The position numbers and the translations under genes were made by a program. 58,580 nt of DNA from a virus: positions 1-58,580 of IMG/VR virus record IMGVR_UViG_3300032431_000011. One strand, written 5' to 3'. Below are positions 56,601 through 58,580 of this stretch, piece after piece. The notes below the pieces were generated by a model. The model was given only the letters and a program-made list of their open reading frames with translations, was not told the origin of the DNA and did no database searches. The first letter of the stretch is position 1. Every line of letters starts with the position of its first letter.

Positions 56601-57015
56601 AACCGGTCTGACCCGTATATGCTCCTTGGCTGAAAATTGGCACGAACTTTTTGACTTGACAGCAGCCAGGATGAGTCAAAAAACTGAAGCAAAAAGAGCA
56701 TCTGTAAAATCGGCTGAAACCGCTAGTCCGTCTAGTGTTGGGGCTGGCCTAGATACTCCTATTTTTATTAATAATCAAATAGGAGTATCTAGGACAGCAT
56801 CAGCTACCCAAACAGAGCCATCGACTAACCCCCAAAACCCCAAATCCTCCGAATCTATCGGCAGGATGGGCTGGGTGAGTCGATGGGGGAAATGGGTGAG
56901 AGCTTGCTTTGTGGCAGCCACGGACGACGCGCAGTACCGGATGCTGATAGAGCAAGTAGGCGAGGTTCTGGCCTGGCCCGACAAGATTCGATGGGAGGTG
57001 CCCCTTGAAGTTTGA
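53653..57015 (+). CDS. CyRepA1-like plasmid replication protein (1120 aa)
   Basis: The GTG start follows GGGGG. The N-terminal region contains GIPLGYKQKKERKGFGLEPR and a TOPRIM-like DUF3854 block PIVITEGEKKAAAVISRGYA, AIGLPGINTGYK then ITILFDYRDGDYSQSS (E...DxD). The next domain has a Walker A-like IKSGLATGKTQWLKDIIASN and a Walker B-like ATIILDETESVIRH, followed by helicase-like ILLDGHLTD and MLRRVRHPINQISVL. This primase/ATPase order is the cyanobacterial CyRepA1 replication initiator plan. It marks the element as plasmid-capable. Confidence 0.8.
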   Translation: MSNKVSLDYLLYNDLIVKSGIDEDIARLNFLASQGLATYGLLYSETDKTTNSDSSGGSSVEAARNLARCTGSAGYTLGNKFYLPADLAGDTKAARFGIIKEKGIYWSAGQPARGWTCNGRFKQLDGIPLGYKQKKERKGFGLEPRTYFQPKGEPLEIFFPLVNESIGKLILAKANLPVPEFPVIGLRGEWIDFWDLILNNHCPIVITEGEKKAAAVISRGYAAIGLPGINTGYKVTERGESVTKADGTQYQRATARELHESLKPFDTEGRAITILFDYRDGDYSQSSEFKASSTLSKLFKSAIVKVALLPGPDKGADDFVVGGGNLTKVITDAQDCRKLEIKAQWRRYRNYIPDCIINSRFFHAPAPASGTITAIKSGLATGKTQWLKDIIASNPEGRIIVLGSRNGLLLQTAEKCEFYHLDAHNGYLMFRDPNARLCLCFDSLLKLPPDIFEGATIILDETESVIRHLLMSPTLKHNREAIKQLFAQACQDASRIILLDGHLTDYTVSVIAKLAGNKPITKYLNEYKGNCPKISVYQTEKATATAAEKQDFINRILASDCPVIATDCSVAESEALALSLTEVKGKGLLVCSKNSNDPEETALQTNPDAHLGKEILNWFAYTPTLENGLDISTSGKFSDVFGLFCGNLGINSLIQMLRRVRHPINQISVLCPQIGLSSSDDKKSYYDNQIRHQIEATISIESTLLCPSEYEEAVRADILRQLDDPLFYAYCHYKAQENLEKSNLREFLIEALIDGGYEVNEPILNEDESGDHANKKTACKEQESQEIFNSPDIALEEAQEISRRNKARWPERCQAEKAFLKARLPAIENTELWKWEFVHRIRGKDSSLLSQLENSWLFHNPEDAEYLQKSKWESDGLESFLPDHSTRWLKLQALRELNIIQFLNPADASWTNESIEIKKLLKGGERKGIRKILGEPGKDGIKYLNKLLGLIGIKLVSRRTRGGDGKRGYEYFYQPEVTWKESKTGLTRICSLAENWHELFDLTAARMSQKTEAKRASVKSAETASPSSVGAGLDTPIFINNQIGVSRTASATQTEPSTNPQNPKSSESIGRMGWVSRWGKWVRACFVAATDDAQYRMLIEQVGEVLAWPDKIRWEVPLEV

Positions 57016-57089
57016 GCGCTGTCTACCGTGGTATAATTAAAATGCCTCTCGCGAGTTGGCGTTTGAAAATCCGACTCTGGACTCTTCAA

Positions 57090-57125
57090 GAATCCCCTTG
57101 CCTTTAGACATGGGGGAGTATCAAT
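57090..57125 (+). repeat. IS605/IS607-type right-end-like hairpin (copy 3)
   Basis: GAATCCCCTTGCCTTTAGA then CATGGGGGAG and TATCAA: a CCCC-TTG/CAT-GGGG stem with the TTTAG loop typical of these ends, and TCAA at 57122-57125. It covers the start codon of the next gene. Confidence 0.5.
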
Positions 57126-57337
57126 ACAAAGGTTGTCGGATTGCTGTCAATCAGACAATGAAACGGCACAAGGCACAAAGATTGCGAACACTCGCCTACC
57201 GCTTCCACATTTGGATGCCAGAGGGACACCAGTACATCAGCAGGAAGTCCGAATCCTTGGCGACGGAGAACGAAGCTCTAGCAGCAGCTCAGCAGATAAT
57301 TGATACAATCCTTACATTTATAAACAGACATGACTAA
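57110..57337 (+). CDS. Small paralog 1 of a tandem pair (75 aa)
   Basis: Start taken at 57110 (MGEYQYKGCRIAVNQTMKRH), inside the hairpin; the frame is open back to 57056. LAYRFHIWMPEGHQYISRKS then ENEALAAAQQIIDTILTFIN align with the next product (GHYFYVWRR..., TESEAVIKAQEAIDEILKYN). The pair derives from duplication. Function unknown. Confidence 0.6.
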   Translation: MGEYQYKGCRIAVNQTMKRHKAQRLRTLAYRFHIWMPEGHQYISRKSESLATENEALAAAQQIIDTILTFINRHD

Positions 57338-57593
57338 CACTTGGCGCGATTACAGAAGCTTCAAGATAACAACAAATAAGACCTACGAAGAGGCGCGAGA
57401 CAGAATTGCTAGGGGTTTAACTGAGCCAGTAGTTACTGGGCATTATTTCTATGTTTGGCGTCGTTGTAATCCTGAACAGGGTTTTCAGGGGTTTTGCCGA
57501 ATGCGAGACTTGCCCATTGTAGATTATCCTACTGAATCCGAGGCAGTGATTAAGGCACAAGAGGCTATTGACGAGATTTTGAAGTACAATTAA
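57330..57593 (+). CDS. Small paralog 2 of a tandem pair (87 aa)
   Basis: MTNTWRDYRSFKITTNKTYE, EPVVTGHYFYVWRRCNPEQG, FCRMRDLPIVDYPTESEAVI. Overlaps its paralog by eight bases. The tail KAQEAIDEILKYN is the conserved helix. No known family. Confidence 0.65.
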   Translation: MTNTWRDYRSFKITTNKTYEEARDRIARGLTEPVVTGHYFYVWRRCNPEQGFQGFCRMRDLPIVDYPTESEAVIKAQEAIDEILKYN

Positions 57594-57599
57594 TTAATT

Positions 57600-57965
57600 A
57601 TGAGTTACCTTCCCGAAAATACTCGACTTGGTAAACTTGAGTATGTAGATATTTTCAATCAATACGATAATCAGCCCGTCTTCTTCTCCTGTCAAAATCA
57701 GGACGAACAAAACTATCTTGGACTTTGGGTAGATGAAATAGACGATGGCAACAGGTGGCTTTACACAGCTATTTCACCGACCAAATTGAAGTGGCTGAAA
57801 AAGGGAACGATTGACATTAGAAGCGCATTTACTGAAGCAGCGAATGGGTTTATTTACGATGTTAGAACCGATAAAAAGGGTATTTCAAACGTAAAGATGT
57901 TGAGTTGTTTTGCTTTGACTGATAAATTGCTGCCTGTAGCTGGCGAGTTTTTGAAGTACAATTAA
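57600..57965 (+). CDS. Hypothetical protein, DUF6575-like (121 aa)
   Basis: MSYLPENTRLGKLEYVDIFN, YDNQPVFFSCQNQDEQNYLG, LWVDEIDDGNRWLYTAISPT, KLKWLKKGTIDIRSAFTEAA. The order VLFSCxxxxxxxYLxxxxDE...WLxxPIS...RLxxxxxGxIDLRxAF is that of DUF6575-type proteins, whose role is unknown. It follows the paralog pair by 6 bases and ends before a weak hairpin (57995-58017). Confidence 0.65.
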   Translation: MSYLPENTRLGKLEYVDIFNQYDNQPVFFSCQNQDEQNYLGLWVDEIDDGNRWLYTAISPTKLKWLKKGTIDIRSAFTEAANGFIYDVRTDKKGISNVKMLSCFALTDKLLPVAGEFLKYN

Positions 57966-58061
57966 TCTTGTATCTACTTATTCAGGCTAGGGAAATCAGC
58001 TTTGCTCTTTAGCTGATGATGCGCGGTTCTATTCAGCCGTACCGCAGATTGGCGCTGATTA

Positions 58062-58256
58062 CTACATATCGATTTGTGGCTGCATTAACTTCACTCTAGC
58101 TAGTCCAGCCCTGAGTGCCATAACTTCGCTGCGTTCGTTTCTTGCCAAGAATCCAGCGCTAGACTTTTGGACGCAGAGCCATTTACCTTGGCTTTCTTCG
58201 ATTGCGTATATACCTGCTTTTGCAGACTCGAGTCTGAGTTGTTCGACTGATTTCAT
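58062..58256 (-). CDS. Hypothetical protein (64 aa)
   Basis: Start MKSVEQLRLESAKAGIYAIE at 58256; the longer frame from 58298 overlaps the next gene. EESQGKWLCVQKSSAGFLAR and EVMALRAGLARVKLMQPQID. Small mixed fold, family unknown. Confidence 0.5.
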   Translation of the reverse strand: MKSVEQLRLESAKAGIYAIEESQGKWLCVQKSSAGFLARNERSEVMALRAGLARVKLMQPQIDM

Positions 58257-58270
58257 GGTTGCTTTACTTA

Positions 58271-58489
58271 CTATTGAATTTGCTCGAAATCGTTGCAATC
58301 ATGACTCGCGTGAGCCAGTCTACCATCAACCAGCTCTAGTTCGCTACCGTCAGGTTGCGGACAAAGTCTGACTGCACAGATAAGAACCTTAGACTCTATA
58401 GGCTGTCTGTACTCTCTTTTGTATTCACTGGGTGACCCTATTAGACCGCTCCAATATTTACAGTCACAGCATTTTACTAATGTTTTCAT
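58271..58489 (-). CDS. Small zinc-binding protein candidate (72 aa)
   Basis: Start MKTLVKCCDCKYWSGLIGSP at 58489; the longer frame is only the transposon-like hairpin read as protein. KCCDCKYW...LICAVRLCPQ...HASHDCNDF gives five or six cysteines plus histidines in a C-x-x-C-x-x-W pattern, common in small phage and plasmid zinc proteins. Function unknown. Confidence 0.6.
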   Translation of the reverse strand: MKTLVKCCDCKYWSGLIGSPSEYKREYRQPIESKVLICAVRLCPQPDGSELELVDGRLAHASHDCNDFEQIQ

Positions 58490-58500
58490 CAGAAAAAATG

Positions 58501-58530
58501 GGTAGAAACCCCGTGCTTCTAGCACGGCTT
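58501..58530 (+). repeat. IS605/IS607-type right-end-like hairpin (copy 4)
   Basis: GGTAGAAACCCCGTGCT then TCT then AGCACGGCTTTATA: stem CCGTGCT (58511-58517)/AGCACGG (58521-58527). Related to omega-RNA ends seen in TnpB transposons; no tnpB in the window. Confidence 0.4.
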
Positions 58531-58580
58531 TATATTTTTGATTTACTACCGCCTTGGGATTGGTTAACGGGAGTGTACTT

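Overview
The window looks like a mobile element of a filamentous-type cyanobacterium, best read as a phage-plasmid or a phage with plasmid-type replication. Virion genes are present: small and large terminase, a DUF4055-like portal, a P22-like coat protein, scaffold, tail fibres, a holin candidate and a cysteine-peptidase lysis candidate. They share the window with a 1120-residue TOPRIM/ATPase replication protein of the cyanobacterial plasmid type (CyRepA1-like). No rRNA, ribosomal protein or central metabolism gene is seen. No integrase was recognised.

Layout. 0-4.8 kb: partial IS607-type serine recombinase, a CAU-anticodon tRNA, a small protein resembling the CRISPR ring-nuclease family Csx15, and three tandem paralogous small genes behind duplicated promoters. 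4.8-7.7 kb: two genes, each preceded by the same promoter and the same nested RNA architecture. 7.7-19.4 kb: virion/tail genes, interrupted by a leftward AAA ATPase-sulfotransferase-glycosyltransferase cluster and a rightward second sulfotransferase. 19.4-34.3 kb: mainly leftward small early-type genes (RusA-like resolvase, PD-(D/E)XK-like nuclease, HTH proteins), a rightward ribbon-helix-helix regulator, a ParB-like/C5-methyltransferase pair, a Rieske-like protein, and an inverted-repeat-rich gap at 27.6-28.0 kb. 34.3-35.5 kb: decaying genes, including a frameshifted glycosyltransferase-like gene and a radical-SAM remnant with an in-frame TAG. 35.5-46.5 kb: packaging, capsid, tail and lysis genes, with a leftward sigma factor-unknown-portal block inside. 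46.6-50.5 kb: leftward small genes. 50.7-52.3 kb: an orphan CRISPR array read leftward (18 repeats plus a degenerate terminal one) with no cas gene nearby. 52.4-58.6 kb: BRO-N protein, replication protein and small genes.

Regulation is unusually legible. Many leftward genes have TTGACA-N17-TATAAT-like promoters followed by an AACCACTT box in the leader. Three of these promoters and the promoter of the ribbon-helix-helix gene carry an ATCTTnnnAAGAT palindrome, which suggests a small regulon. The leaders at 4928-5122 and 6065-6276 conserve their pairing while the bases change. In each, the outer stem is mutually exclusive with a hairpin just before the start codon, as in a riboswitch-like translational switch. 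This is the strongest candidate for an undescribed system here. Functions given for unrecognised genes are inferences only. All family names come from motif recognition without database searches.
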